DNA of 64,000 nt, taken from Mesorhizobium_G sp049840935 (GTDB lineage: Bacteria; Pseudomonadota; Alphaproteobacteria; Rhizobiales; Rhizobiaceae). Shown in pieces: positions 39,420 through 48,433 of the stretch; position 1 is the first letter of the stretch, and each line of letters starts with the position of its first letter. The stretch is taken from assembly GCA_049840935.1 (NCBI GenBank), contig JASGJA010000021.1:1-64000 (forward strand), written 5' to 3'. The notes below the pieces were generated by a model. The model had not been told where the DNA came from and did not search any database. It saw only the letters and a list, made by a program, of their open reading frames with translations. Both the position numbers and the translations under genes were made by a program.

Positions 39420-40164
39420 TTATGTCCGCTTCCGGGCAAAAATTGCCGATTCGTCAATACCTATATATCGCCTGAATGCTTCTGGTGCACCGTTTCCAAA
39501 AAAATCGTCAATAGGGCCAGTCGCCGCAACCTTCCCTTCCTCAATGAAAATCATGAACTCGGCAATGCGGCGTGCGTCCTCTGGCTGGTGCGTGACAAAC
39601 AGCACGGTCATGCCCTTTTCCGCGTGGAGTTTTGCAAGCAGATCCAGCATGTCGTCGCGCAAGGCTGGACCGAGAGAAGCGAACGGCTCGTCCAGCAGAA
39701 GCACGGGACGGTCCCGAACAAGCGCGCGGGCGAGGGCAACGCGCTGGCGTTCGCCGCCGGAGAGTTCCGAAGGCAGGCGCTGTTCCTTGCCGGTGAGGCC
39801 AGTCTGGGCGAGTGCATCGCTGAATGATTGCACGATCTTGGTCGGTCAGGCGCAGCGAGGGCGAGCGGCCAAGGCCGATATTCTTCTCAACATTCAGATG
39901 GGCAAACAGGTTGTTCTCCTGAAACACCATCGAGACGGGGCGTTCGGAGGGGGAGAGCGCGGAAACATCTTTGCCGTCGATGACGATGCGACCGGATTCG
40001 GGCTTCTCGAAACCGGCGACGAGGTTGAGCAGCGTGGTTTTACCTGCGCCGCTCGGTCCCATGATCGCCGCAATGAGGCCGGGTGCGATGCTTACATCGA
40101 AAAACACGCGTGTTTCGGCGTAACCGAAGGAAACCTGATCCAGCTTGACGCTTGCGTCGGTCAT
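39420..40164 (-). CDS. thiQ: thiamine ABC transporter ATP-binding protein, one frame break
   Basis: ATPase of the thiamine/TPP importer. Walker A GPSGAGKTTLLNL and Q-loop VFQENNLFAHL lie in the first frame. After a frame change near 39835 (LTDQDR then VQSFSDALAQTGL) come the signature ELSGGERQRVALARAL and Walker B VLLLDEPFASLG. Total about 247 codons, slightly longer than enterobacterial ThiQ. The break is the only defect in the thi operon and is probably an indel error. It overlaps thiP by four bases. Confidence 0.88.
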
Positions 40165-41747
40165 TCGGACGTTCTCCCAAGCCGGTCGGCAATGAGCATA
40201 AGCGCAAGGCAGAGCGCGCCGAGAAGGAGTGCAATGCCCGCTGCATCCTGTGTGCGATAGCTGCCCATTCTGCCAAGCAGGAGATATGGCAGGGTCTGCA
40301 CTGCGTCTGACCCGAACAGCGCAATGACGCCGAGATCGCCAAGCGATAGCGCCATTGCGAACGCAAGGCCGGTCATCATGGGTCTGCGCAGCACGGGCCA
40401 GTCGATGAGGCGCAGGCGGTTCCAGCCGGTGATGCCGAGTTGCGAGGCAATGCGGTCGTGGCGCGTGGCGGCTGCATCATGCGCGGGGCGGATCGCGCGG
40501 ATGGCGAATGGCATGGCCATGACTGCGTTGACCGCTACGACCATAATGGGCGCGACGCTGAAAACGTCGACATGATTGCGTAAGAGCAGGAACCAGCCGG
40601 AGCCTATGACGATGGGCGGAACGATCAGCACGAAGCCCGCGCCCGTATCGAAAATGCGTTCGAGGAAGCTGGGTGTGGCGGAGCGGCGAATGCTGGCCAG
40701 GTTCCAGCGAGCGGCGACCAGCGACCATGATATTGTGAGACAGAGGACTGCGGAAAAGCTGGCGAATGTGATGCTCGCCAGCGCTGCTTTTTGTACGGCA
40801 TTTTCGGTGACGAGACGCGCGAGATCGGCGCGAAGTCCTGCAATGATTGTCGCGACCATGGGTGACAGGACGAACAGCGCGGCCAGAAGAACGATGATGC
40901 TGTTGGCGATGGTCTCAGGCATGGAGGGCGAAACGGCCTTGCGGCGGGACACGGCTAGGTTGGCATCGCCCGCGACGTTTGCGCCGAGCCGTGTCAATGC
41001 GGCTATGACGATGGCTGTCAGCACGATTTGCAGGACCGTGACGGCAACGGCGCGCGCAGGATCGAAATCGAAGCGGAGCGCCTGATAGATCGCGACTTCC
41101 AGCGTGGTGGCGCGTGGGCCACCGCCAAGCGTCAATACGATGGTGAATGAGGTAATGCAGAGCATGAACACCAGCCCTGCCACTGCGGGAAGTGCGCGGC
41201 GCAGAGCGGGCCATTCGATGAAGGTGAAGGCAGAGCGCGCGTTCATGCCGAGTTGTGCTGCCAGCCGCCATTGATCGGTGGGAATCGTGTCGAGCGCTTC
41301 GAGCAGCAGCCGCGTTGCAAGCGGCAGATTGAAGAAGACATGCGCGATGAGAATGCCGGACAGGCCGTAAATGCCCGGCCAGCCGTCACCCCAAAATGTG
41401 GCGAATAATCCCGCACCGCCAAGCAGCGCCAATATGCCGAGCGCGGCGACGATTGCGGGCAGGGCGAGCGGCACGGCGAACAGTTTCAGGATAAGGCCTC
41501 GCCCTATGAAATCAGGATGGCGGGAGAGTGCGCGCGCTACAAGAATGGCCGGAGCGACAGACAGAAATGTTGAAAGCAGAGCCTGCCAGAGCGTGAAGCG
41601 CGCGACGCGAAACAGATAAGAATCGAACGCCCCAATGGCGGCGGGCAGGTTAGTAAAGCCTTCCGTCAGAAGTCCTGCAAACGCGCCGCCGATAAGCAGC
41701 GCGATTGCAGCAAAGGCCGCAAGGCCCGGAGTGATCGATCTGTTCAA
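40161..41747 (-). CDS. thiP: thiamine ABC transporter permease
   Basis: A 528-residue membrane protein made of two fused permease modules of about six helices each, as in ThiP. The EAA-loop regions are visible (RLLLEALDTIPTDQWRLAAQ and HDRIASQLGITGWNRLRLID). It forms the membrane channel for thiamine, TPP and TMP with ThiB and ThiQ. It directly abuts thiB and overlaps thiQ. Confidence 0.93.
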   Translation of the reverse strand: MNRSITPGLAAFAAIALLIGGAFAGLLTEGFTNLPAAIGAFDSYLFRVARFTLWQALLSTFLSVAPAILVARALSRHPDFIGRGLILKLFAVPLALPAIVAALGILALLGGAGLFATFWGDGWPGIYGLSGILIAHVFFNLPLATRLLLEALDTIPTDQWRLAAQLGMNARSAFTFIEWPALRRALPAVAGLVFMLCITSFTIVLTLGGGPRATTLEVAIYQALRFDFDPARAVAVTVLQIVLTAIVIAALTRLGANVAGDANLAVSRRKAVSPSMPETIANSIIVLLAALFVLSPMVATIIAGLRADLARLVTENAVQKAALASITFASFSAVLCLTISWSLVAARWNLASIRRSATPSFLERIFDTGAGFVLIVPPIVIGSGWFLLLRNHVDVFSVAPIMVVAVNAVMAMPFAIRAIRPAHDAAATRHDRIASQLGITGWNRLRLIDWPVLRRPMMTGLAFAMALSLGDLGVIALFGSDAVQTLPYLLLGRMGSYRTQDAAGIALLLGALCLALMLIADRLGRTSE

Positions 41748-42743
41748 CTATTGGCCCATGACAGACAGCCATTCGCCCGTCCAAGCCTTACGGTTGCGCT
41801 CGACAATGTCTGGCGCGAAGAGCAGTGGTTTGACTGGCTGCGGCAGTGTTCCGAAGGCTGGGTTGAGCGGCTTCGAGGTTTTTGCAGCCGGAAACATCCA
41901 GTTCGTTTCTGGAATTACGTCCTGAAACGCGGTGCTGGTCATGAAGGTCATGAACTTTTCAGCAAGTGGATTTTGCGCGCCTGTACTGGTGATACCTGCC
42001 ACCTCCACCTGCATGTAATTGCCTTCCTGAAACACGGTTGCCTTGTAGGTATCCACCTTCTCGGCAATCAGGTGATAGGCGGGCGAGGTCGTGTAGGAGA
42101 TCACCATCGGGGCTTCACCCTTGGTGAATAGGCCATAGGCTTCGCTCCACCCCGGCGTGACAGTTAGCACGCGGCCTTTGAGCTTTGCCCAGGCTTCGCC
42201 AGCCTTGTCGCCATAGACCGAGCGCATCCACAAGACGAGTCCGAGGCCCGGCGTCGAGGTGCGCGGATCCTGAATGATGATCTTCTCTTTGGGATTTCCA
42301 TCAACCAGTTCCTGAAGGCTCTTTGGCGGATTGGGCAGCTTGTCCTTGTTGTAGACGACGGAGAAATATCCGTAATCGTAAGGCACGAATGTATCGTCGT
42401 TCCAACCGCCGGGTATCGTGAGTTCGCCGATCTCACCGTGCGGAGCGAATAGCCCGGTCGATTTCGCTTCGGCTGTAAGGTTGGTGTCGAGGCCGAGTAC
42501 GATGTCCGCCTTGGTGGCTTTGCCTTCAAGCTTCAGGCGGTTGAGCAGTGCGACGCCATCGGCGACAGAAACAAATTCGAGATCGCAATTGCATTGTGCT
42601 TCAAAGGCTTTTTCAACCTGCGGTCCCGGTCCCCATTCGGCTGTGAAGCTTTCATAGGTATAGACCGTCAGTTTGTCGGCTGCGGATACAGGCACGGCAA
42701 ACAAAAGAACAGCAGTTGAAACAGAGGCGAACAGGTGACGCAT
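41748..42743 (-). CDS. thiB: thiamine-binding periplasmic protein
   Basis: A 331-residue solute-binding protein with a signal peptide (FASVSTAVLLFAVPVSAADK). Family features are LTVYTYESFTAEWGPGP, FEAQCNCDLEFVSV and VPYDYGYFSVVYNKDKLPNP. It captures thiamine or its phosphates for ThiPQ. First gene of the operon, 50 bases after the TPP riboswitch. Confidence 0.94.
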   Translation of the reverse strand: MRHLFASVSTAVLLFAVPVSAADKLTVYTYESFTAEWGPGPQVEKAFEAQCNCDLEFVSVADGVALLNRLKLEGKATKADIVLGLDTNLTAEAKSTGLFAPHGEIGELTIPGGWNDDTFVPYDYGYFSVVYNKDKLPNPPKSLQELVDGNPKEKIIIQDPRTSTPGLGLVLWMRSVYGDKAGEAWAKLKGRVLTVTPGWSEAYGLFTKGEAPMVISYTTSPAYHLIAEKVDTYKATVFQEGNYMQVEVAGITSTGAQNPLAEKFMTFMTSTAFQDVIPETNWMFPAAKTSKPLNPAFGTLPQPVKPLLFAPDIVERNRKAWTGEWLSVMGQ

Positions 42744-42793
42744 TCAATCAATCCTTCTGTTTCGGAGTGAAGTGCGTCGTGTGACCGAAGCAT

Positions 42794-42876
42794 CTAATCC
42801 CTCCGCCGGTACAAACCGGATCAGGTTCAGCGGGTTGGCGTTATGCCTCTCAGCCGCGCGTGCGGCACCCCGTTAG
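42794..42876 (-). promoter_or_regulatory. TPP riboswitch (THI element)
   Basis: On the minus strand the conserved pieces occur in order: acggggtgc, the pyrimidine-sensor motif ggctgagagg, then cgctgaacctgatccgg with its hairpin, and the closing ggcggagggattag. The outer helix ctaa/ttag closes the aptamer. The switch lies upstream of thiB. The 50-base expression platform has a purine-rich ribosome site (agaagga) and no obvious terminator, so translational control is likely. Confidence 0.95.
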
Positions 42877-42981
42877 AGCGGGGAAACACATAGGGCGGTT
42901 TCTTATGCAATGCAAGCTGCGTGAACAGTGCCAAGCGGAACCCTCTGGCCTCGCGCCGCATCGCCTGATAGAGCCGCGCCG

Positions 42982-43626
42982 ATGAGCCGTTTTACAATCC
43001 TTCTCGGAGGCGAAGTAACCCCGACCCCGCGCCTTGCCGCGCAGGTGGCAGGTACGCGCGTGATTGCCGCCGATGCGGGTATTCGCCATGCCGCTGCGCT
43101 TGGACTCTCGCCTGAATTGTGGGTTGGCGATTTCGACTCTGTGCCTGCAAATCTTGAGGGCGAGCTTTCCGATGTGGAACGTCGGACCTTCCCGAAAGAA
43201 AAGGATCAGACGGATGGCGAGCTTGCCGTAACAGAAGCGCTGTCGCGCGGGGCCACGTCGCTGGCCATTGCTGGCGCGTTTGGTGGGCCTCGGTTCGATC
43301 ACAGTTTTCTTCATGTGACTTTAGCGATCAGGCTCGCGGAGCAGGGCATTGATGTGATGCTGACCAGCGGTGCGCAGGAAGGCACGCCGCTTTCGTCGGC
43401 GATGCATAGCTTTGACTATGAAGATGGCACTGTGTTTAGCGTGCTAGGGCTGACGCAACTCGATGGCTTGAGCGTGGAAGGCGCGCGCTGGCCGCTCAAG
43501 GCGGTGCAAGTGCCATTCGGTTCATCGTGGACTGTTTCAAATGAGGTGCGGGGCGAATTGCGCGTATCGCTGTCTAACGGCCGCGCGCTGTTGCTGGCCC
43601 ATCCATATCCAGCAGAAGGTTTTTAA
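42982..43626 (+). CDS. thiN: thiamine pyrophosphokinase
   Basis: A 214-residue kinase transfers pyrophosphate from ATP to thiamine, giving TPP. Landmarks are AADAGIRHAAALGL, ELWVGDFDSV and FPKEKDQTDGELAV, with GAFGGPRFDHSFLHV. ATG 42982 (MSRFTILLGG) is the family start. It diverges from the thiBPQ importer, so uptake and activation of thiamine are encoded side by side. Its stop overlaps the ABC-F start by one base. Confidence 0.93.
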   Translation: MSRFTILLGGEVTPTPRLAAQVAGTRVIAADAGIRHAAALGLSPELWVGDFDSVPANLEGELSDVERRTFPKEKDQTDGELAVTEALSRGATSLAIAGAFGGPRFDHSFLHVTLAIRLAEQGIDVMLTSGAQEGTPLSSAMHSFDYEDGTVFSVLGLTQLDGLSVEGARWPLKAVQVPFGSSWTVSNEVRGELRVSLSNGRALLLAHPYPAEGF

Positions 43627-45428
43627 TGGCACCGCCGCTTCTCAATCTCGATGGCATTAAACTGACATTTGGCGGCACGCCGCTGCTCGACGGCGCATCG
43701 CTTGCAGTCGAGGCGGGTGATCGTGTTGCTCTTGTCGGGCGTAACGGGTCGGGTAAATCCACGCTGCTCAAGATCGCGGCGGGGATGGTCGAAGCTCAGG
43801 ATGGAGTCGTGTTTCGCCAGCCTACAGCAACCATCCGCTACTTGCCGCAATTGCCCGACATGGATGGGTTCGCCAACGTCCGCGACTATGTAGAGTCTGG
43901 GCTTGGGCCTGCCGATGATCCGCACCGTGCGACCTATTTGCTCGAACATCTCGGACTGACCGGGGAAGAACTGCCCGCCAATCTATCCGGGGGTGAGGCG
44001 CGTCGCGCTGCTTTGGCTCGCGTGATGGCACCGCAGCCGGACATTCTGCTGCTGGACGAACCGACCAACCATTTGGACCTTTCCACCATTGAATGGTTGG
44101 AAGAAGAACTGGTGCGCGGCCAATCGGCCCTGATCGTGATTTCGCACGACCGCCGGTTTCTGGAGCGCGTTTCCAAATCGACCGTCTGGCTGGATCGCGG
44201 ACAGACGCGGCGCATGGATCGCGGCTTTGCGCATTTCGAGGAATGGCGCGACCAGATTCTGGAAGAGGAAGAGCGCGAGCAGCACAAGCTTGGCCGACAG
44301 ATCGTGCGGGAAGAGCACTGGCTGCGATATGGCGTGACCGCGCGTCGCAAGCGCAACATGCGGCGGTTGGGCGAATTGCAGACGATGCGCCAGAAGTTCC
44401 GCTCCCATCGCGGTGCAGAGGGTACAGCGGTGCTGGCCGCGAGCGATGCGAACGAATCCGGCAAGCTCGTGATCGAAGCGAAGGAGATTTCCAAGAGCTT
44501 CGGCGAATCGGTGATCGTCGATCGGTTTTCGACTCGCATTCAGCGCGGGGATCGGGTGGGCTTCGTCGGGCCAAACGGGGCGGGCAAGACGACGCTGTTG
44601 AAGATGCTGACCGGCGTCTTAAAGCCGGATTCGGGCAGCGTACGACTCGGCGTCAATCTGGAAATTGCGACGCTGGATCAAAAACGTGAGTCGGTTGATC
44701 CTGGCGAAACGCTTGCCAATTTTCTGACAGATGGTCGGGGCGAAAACCTCGTCGTGAATGGCGAGCAGCGGCACGTCGTTTCCTATATGAAGGATTTTCT
44801 GTTTCGGCCTGAGCAGGCCCGCACACCGGTGCGCGAGCTTTCGGGCGGCGAGCGGGCGCGGCTCATTCTGGCGCGGATGCTTTCTCGCCCGGCCAATCTG
44901 CTGGTGCTGGACGAGCCGACAAACGACCTTGATATGGAAACGCTCGATCTCTTGCAGGAATTGGTCGCAGGCTTTCCCGGCACCGTGCTGCTGGTGAGCC
45001 ACGACCGCGATTTTCTTGACCGTACCGTGACAAGCGTGATCGCGCCGGAAGGTAATCGTCGCTGGGTGGAATATGCCGGCGGCTACACAGACATGCTGGC
45101 GCAACGCGGCAGCAAAAAGCTGGAAGTGCGTGAGAAGAAGGATAATGCGGAAGCGCAGGTTGCAAAGGCGGACGCGCCGAAAGCGGCTTCTAAAAAGCTC
45201 TCGTTCAAGCAGAAATTTGCCTTGGATAATCTGCCCGGAAAAATGGAAGCCGTGTCTGCGGCAATTTCCAATCTGGAAGATAAAATGGCGGATCCTGCGT
45301 TTTATGAGCGAGACCCGAAAGGGTTTGCCCAAACCATAGCCATGCTGGACAAGGAACGCGCATCGCTCGCCGCCATGGAAGAAGAGTGGCTGGAACTGGA
45401 AATGCTGCGTGAGGAGTTGGAGGGCTAA
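43626..45428 (+). CDS. ABC-F family ATPase (Uup-like)
   Basis: A 600-residue soluble protein with two ATP-binding cassettes and no membrane part. Walker A motifs are LVGRNGSGKSTLLKI and VGPNGAGKTTLLKML; signatures are NLSGGEARRAALAR and ELSGGERARLILAR. A charged linker (LEEEEREQHKLGRQIVREEH) lies between them. The C-terminal coiled-coil domain (KQKFALDNLPGKMEAVSAAI to ASLAAMEEEWLELEML) is that of Uup, which acts on ribosomes or DNA. ATG overlaps the thiN stop. Confidence 0.92.
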   Translation: MAPPLLNLDGIKLTFGGTPLLDGASLAVEAGDRVALVGRNGSGKSTLLKIAAGMVEAQDGVVFRQPTATIRYLPQLPDMDGFANVRDYVESGLGPADDPHRATYLLEHLGLTGEELPANLSGGEARRAALARVMAPQPDILLLDEPTNHLDLSTIEWLEEELVRGQSALIVISHDRRFLERVSKSTVWLDRGQTRRMDRGFAHFEEWRDQILEEEEREQHKLGRQIVREEHWLRYGVTARRKRNMRRLGELQTMRQKFRSHRGAEGTAVLAASDANESGKLVIEAKEISKSFGESVIVDRFSTRIQRGDRVGFVGPNGAGKTTLLKMLTGVLKPDSGSVRLGVNLEIATLDQKRESVDPGETLANFLTDGRGENLVVNGEQRHVVSYMKDFLFRPEQARTPVRELSGGERARLILARMLSRPANLLVLDEPTNDLDMETLDLLQELVAGFPGTVLLVSHDRDFLDRTVTSVIAPEGNRRWVEYAGGYTDMLAQRGSKKLEVREKKDNAEAQVAKADAPKAASKKLSFKQKFALDNLPGKMEAVSAAISNLEDKMADPAFYERDPKGFAQTIAMLDKERASLAAMEEEWLELEMLREELEG

Positions 45429-46102
45429 CGCGCGAAAATGACTCCGAGTGTCAGGATAAGCTGGGCGGCGTAGTAGAGCACCCACACAGCAACGCGAGCA
45501 GCCCAACGACCTTGGCCTATGCTGCTCATGACAAACCGCTCGAACCCAAGAATGGTGTCTGATGCCATGAAGAGCATCGCGCCGATGATGATCCAAGGCT
45601 GGCCGGTGGTAAGTGAAGCTAGACCCATTACAAGGATAGCGATGCCGTAGGCCAAGACGGGAAGGCGCAGCGAGGCTAGCACTTTCCGCAGCAGAATGTT
45701 CAGCGTTGCGACGGTTGTTACGACCATTACGAAGGCGACAGTGGTGAGCAAAGCGCTGGAGGCAATCGGCGCAAACCAGCCGGAACCGTGACTCAGGAAA
45801 AGGGCGATATAGGCGATGTGGGCGGCGAGAAAGCTGGCCAAACCGCCGAGGAAAGCCGCGTCGCCGTCGCGCGAAAGGGCTGCATCGCCAGCTGCGCTGA
45901 GCGCGAGCGCAAGGACCAGCAGCCACGGCGCGCCCTGCATGAAGGCAAGCACAGCAAGCAATGCGATGGCGAGCGTTTTGACGGCTGTGCGGCGCAGCGA
46001 TGGCGCGTCAGCAGTAGCAAACAAATAAAGGATCGCCGCACCGACAGAAAGTATCAGCGCGCCATTCGCCGTGTTTTCGATGCCGCCGGGGAAAGGCATC
46101 AT
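45425..46102 (-). CDS. YhhN family membrane protein (lysoplasmalogenase-like)
   Basis: A 225-residue polytopic protein of about eight helices. YhhN/TMEM86 features include LSAAGDAALS near the middle, SDTILGFERFVMSS and YYAAQLILTLGV at the C-terminus. Relatives hydrolyse lysoplasmalogens in animals; the bacterial role is unclear. It overlaps the upstream DMT transporter gene by four bases and the converging ABC-F gene by four. Confidence 0.8.
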   Translation of the reverse strand: MMPFPGGIENTANGALILSVGAAILYLFATADAPSLRRTAVKTLAIALLAVLAFMQGAPWLLVLALALSAAGDAALSRDGDAAFLGGLASFLAAHIAYIALFLSHGSGWFAPIASSALLTTVAFVMVVTTVATLNILLRKVLASLRLPVLAYGIAILVMGLASLTTGQPWIIIGAMLFMASDTILGFERFVMSSIGQGRWAARVAVWVLYYAAQLILTLGVIFAR

Positions 46103-46989
46103 GCCTGCGGCTCCGCGAGGGCTTTTTTATCTTCGCCGAAAAGCAAGGACTTCGCGGCGAGAACCGCACCACCCGTGATCAGAAGGCAGGCAACGAGAAT
46201 GCGCGGTGTGGGTTCGGCAAAGCCTGCGACGATCAGCACGAGTGTGGAAAGCAGGGGCGAGGCATAGCTGGCCGCTCCAAGCACCTGAATGTTGCCGCGC
46301 TTTACACCGTGGTCCCATGCGTAAAATGCTGCGCCAACCGGCATTAGCCCCAAGGCCAGCACAGCTAACCATTGGCTTGGGTTGGCAGGCAAGACTGTTT
46401 GCTCAAGGGCAAAATGGCAGATGAGCGAAAGAATCGCTGTGGCGGCGCAAAACCACGTCACGATGCTGGTAGGCACTGATGGAAAGCGTCGTGAGAGTAA
46501 CGAATATCCTGACCACAGAAATGCGCACACGAACGCCATCGCGTAGCCGAATGCATATTGTGGGTCGAACGACAAGCCACCGCCTTTGGTGATGATCAGG
46601 ATCGTTCCGCTGAGGCCAAGCAGCGCACCAGCAACATGATACCAGCGCAGGCGCTCTCCCGGCATGAGTGCCGAGCCGACGACGATGAACAGGGGCCAAA
46701 GATATGCGATCAGGCTGGCCTCGACCGCAGGGGCGTTGCGCAGCGCGGTAAAGTAGAAAAAGTGATAGCCGAAAAGGCCGCCAATGCCGATGAGCCAAAC
46801 GACAGGCGGAATCGAAACCTTCTCGGTGGGAGGCGAAAACAGCCGCGCGACGATACCCACGAGCGTGCCTATCGCGAATGTCATTGCTGACAGAAGGAAA
46901 GGGGGCACATCGCCGGATGCATCAGTAAGCAATGCAAGCAGCGCCCACATGGCAACTGCCGTGAAGCCGATCAAAGTGGCTCTACCCAT
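46099..46989 (-). CDS. EamA/DMT superfamily transporter
   Basis: A 296-residue protein with ten predicted helices in two EamA repeats (MGRATLIGFTAVAMWALLAL, FYFTALRNAPAVEASLIAYL, LLGLSGTILIITKGGG, VGAAFYAWDHGVKRGNIQVL). Drug/metabolite exporters of the YddG type share the WDHGVKRG segment, so aromatic amino-acid export is possible. It is translationally coupled to yhhN. Confidence 0.87.
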   Translation of the reverse strand: MGRATLIGFTAVAMWALLALLTDASGDVPPFLLSAMTFAIGTLVGIVARLFSPPTEKVSIPPVVWLIGIGGLFGYHFFYFTALRNAPAVEASLIAYLWPLFIVVGSALMPGERLRWYHVAGALLGLSGTILIITKGGGLSFDPQYAFGYAMAFVCAFLWSGYSLLSRRFPSVPTSIVTWFCAATAILSLICHFALEQTVLPANPSQWLAVLALGLMPVGAAFYAWDHGVKRGNIQVLGAASYASPLLSTLVLIVAGFAEPTPRILVACLLITGGAVLAAKSLLFGEDKKALAEPQA

Positions 46990-47014
46990 TTCCCGCTCCT
47001 GTGGCGCGGGGTGG

Positions 47015-47788
47015 TTAGCCCTTCGTGCGGCGCGCCGTAACTGTTACCGTGCCGATCTTGGTGCCCACGGTTGCATAAACCGGAGCGTATATGCCGGTCT
47101 TGCCGAGCGGCGCAAATGCGATGGTGATTTTCGACTGATTTTTTAGATAGGACAACGAACTCGAATCGGGCCGATAGCCGGAAACGGGTACGAATTTTGC
47201 CGAGCAGGTGACGGCCTCATCGCCATATCCCGGAACATCGCCGGTCGAGATATGGCCAAGAACGACATTCGCGCGCATTTCGCCATCATAGACCTTGATC
47301 GTGCGCGTGCAGATTTCGGCAGGAGATTTGACGCGTAAAAGCGTGGCAGAGATGGGATCGGAGACGGCGCTCAAATCGCCCACGCGCAGCGGTATCCACC
47401 GGCGGCGCTTCTTCATCGGCGGCACGTTGACGGTTTTAACGACATTGCCATCGGCAAAGGTGATCGATGTGCGCTGCGATTTCTTGCCGGATTTATAGCT
47501 GGTGTTGAATGCTGCCGGAATCACGCCTTGCGGTCCGATCCGCCCCGCGAACGAACTGGAGCCGGTGGTGCTGTCGAAGATTTTCGCAATGCCCGCGCTG
47601 CTGACCGAACCGCTGATGCGCACTTGATCGCCATTGAATGTGCTGGTGAAGGTGGAGCGCGCGATAGGCAGACCGAGATAGCTTACGGTATATTCGCCGG
47701 AATAGGTTTCGGCCGCATTTGCAGCACCCGCTGAAATCAGCAGGCACGCTGCCAGATAATATGATGTTTGCCTTGAGCGGTTGGCCAT
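47015..47788 (-). CDS. exported DUF3108 protein
   Basis: A 257-residue secreted protein with a signal peptide (YYLAACLLISAGAANA). The body is beta-rich (YSGEYTVSYLGLPIARSTFT, CTRTIKVYDGEMRANVVLGH), the pattern of DUF3108. The C-terminal part (YAPVYATVGTKIGTVTVTAR) is also strand-rich. Function unknown; relatives are periplasmic or lipid-associated. Divergent from rpmB. Confidence 0.8.
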   Translation of the reverse strand: MANRSRQTSYYLAACLLISAGAANAAETYSGEYTVSYLGLPIARSTFTSTFNGDQVRISGSVSSAGIAKIFDSTTGSSSFAGRIGPQGVIPAAFNTSYKSGKKSQRTSITFADGNVVKTVNVPPMKKRRRWIPLRVGDLSAVSDPISATLLRVKSPAEICTRTIKVYDGEMRANVVLGHISTGDVPGYGDEAVTCSAKFVPVSGYRPDSSSLSYLKNQSKITIAFAPLGKTGIYAPVYATVGTKIGTVTVTARRTKG

Positions 47789-48010
47789 AGTGTCCGTATT
47801 GCCCGTGCTTTACCCAAGATAGATGCAGTATTCGCACAGTCCAGAGGTTATAATTCCGGCCAGAATAAGGTTCTTCACCGCTGTCACGCTTGACGCATCG
47901 ACAAAATGACACTAAGGAGCGGCCAACTTTCCATGAGGCCGTTGCTTGACCGCGCGCCCAGCGGCGCTGCGAGGCTTGTTGGCCCAAGAATATAACTGAA
48001 GGTAAGAAAA

Positions 48011-48304
48011 ATGTCCCGCTCTTGCGAACTGACCGGCAAAGGCGTCCAGTCCGGCAATAATGTGAGCCACGCGAACAACAAGACGCGTCGCCGTTTCCTG
48101 CCGAACCTCGTTAATGTGACGCTGATGTCTGAAACCCTTAACCAGAACGTGCGCCTGCGCGTTTCGGCCAACGCTCTGCGTTCGGTCGAGCATCGCGGTG
48201 GCCTCGATGCGTTTCTGGTCAAGGCTGATGCTGCCGAGCTTTCGCAGAAGGCGCGCCTGTTGAAGAAACAGATCGCCAAGAAGCAGGCTGAACAGCCGGC
48301 TTAA
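48011..48304 (+). CDS. rpmB: 50S ribosomal protein L28
   Basis: A 97-residue protein, MSRSCELTGKGVQSGNNVSH to the Lys-rich tail KKQIAKKQAEQPA. SHANNKTRRRFLPNL is the L28 signature. The alphaproteobacterial form lacks the zinc cysteines. Monocistronic; the downstream yhhQ gene has its own riboswitch. Confidence 0.97.
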   Translation: MSRSCELTGKGVQSGNNVSHANNKTRRRFLPNLVNVTLMSETLNQNVRLRVSANALRSVEHRGGLDAFLVKADAAELSQKARLLKKQIAKKQAEQPA

Positions 48305-48402
48305 GCCTTTCAGGCGGGGGACAACCGCCTTTGGAGCCTTGGTCGTTCGTGATCGGGCTCCTTTTCATTGATGGCGAGGCAATGCAGCTTCCGCCGCACC
48401 AA

Positions 48403-48433
48403 CTGGTTCCATCACCCAGGATAAAAAAATGAA
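48403..48433 (+). promoter_or_regulatory. probable preQ1-I riboswitch overlapping the yhhQ start
   Basis: ctgg (48403-48406) and ccag (48416-48419) form the stem around the loop ttccatcac, followed by the A-rich tail ataaaaaaatgaag. This matches the small preQ1-I plan: GGUUC loop start, ACCC at the 3' side of the loop, then AAAAAA with a short pairing segment. The loop bases cat pair with the ATG start codon (48429-48431), and the ribosome site agga (48418-48421) lies on the stem. The regulated gene is a queuosine-precursor transporter, a known preQ1 target. Confidence 0.7.

Noticed and set aside
44619..45926. Minus-strand open frame of 435 codons across the ABC-F and yhhN genes
   Set aside because: It overlaps two well-supported genes in another frame or strand and has no coherent composition.
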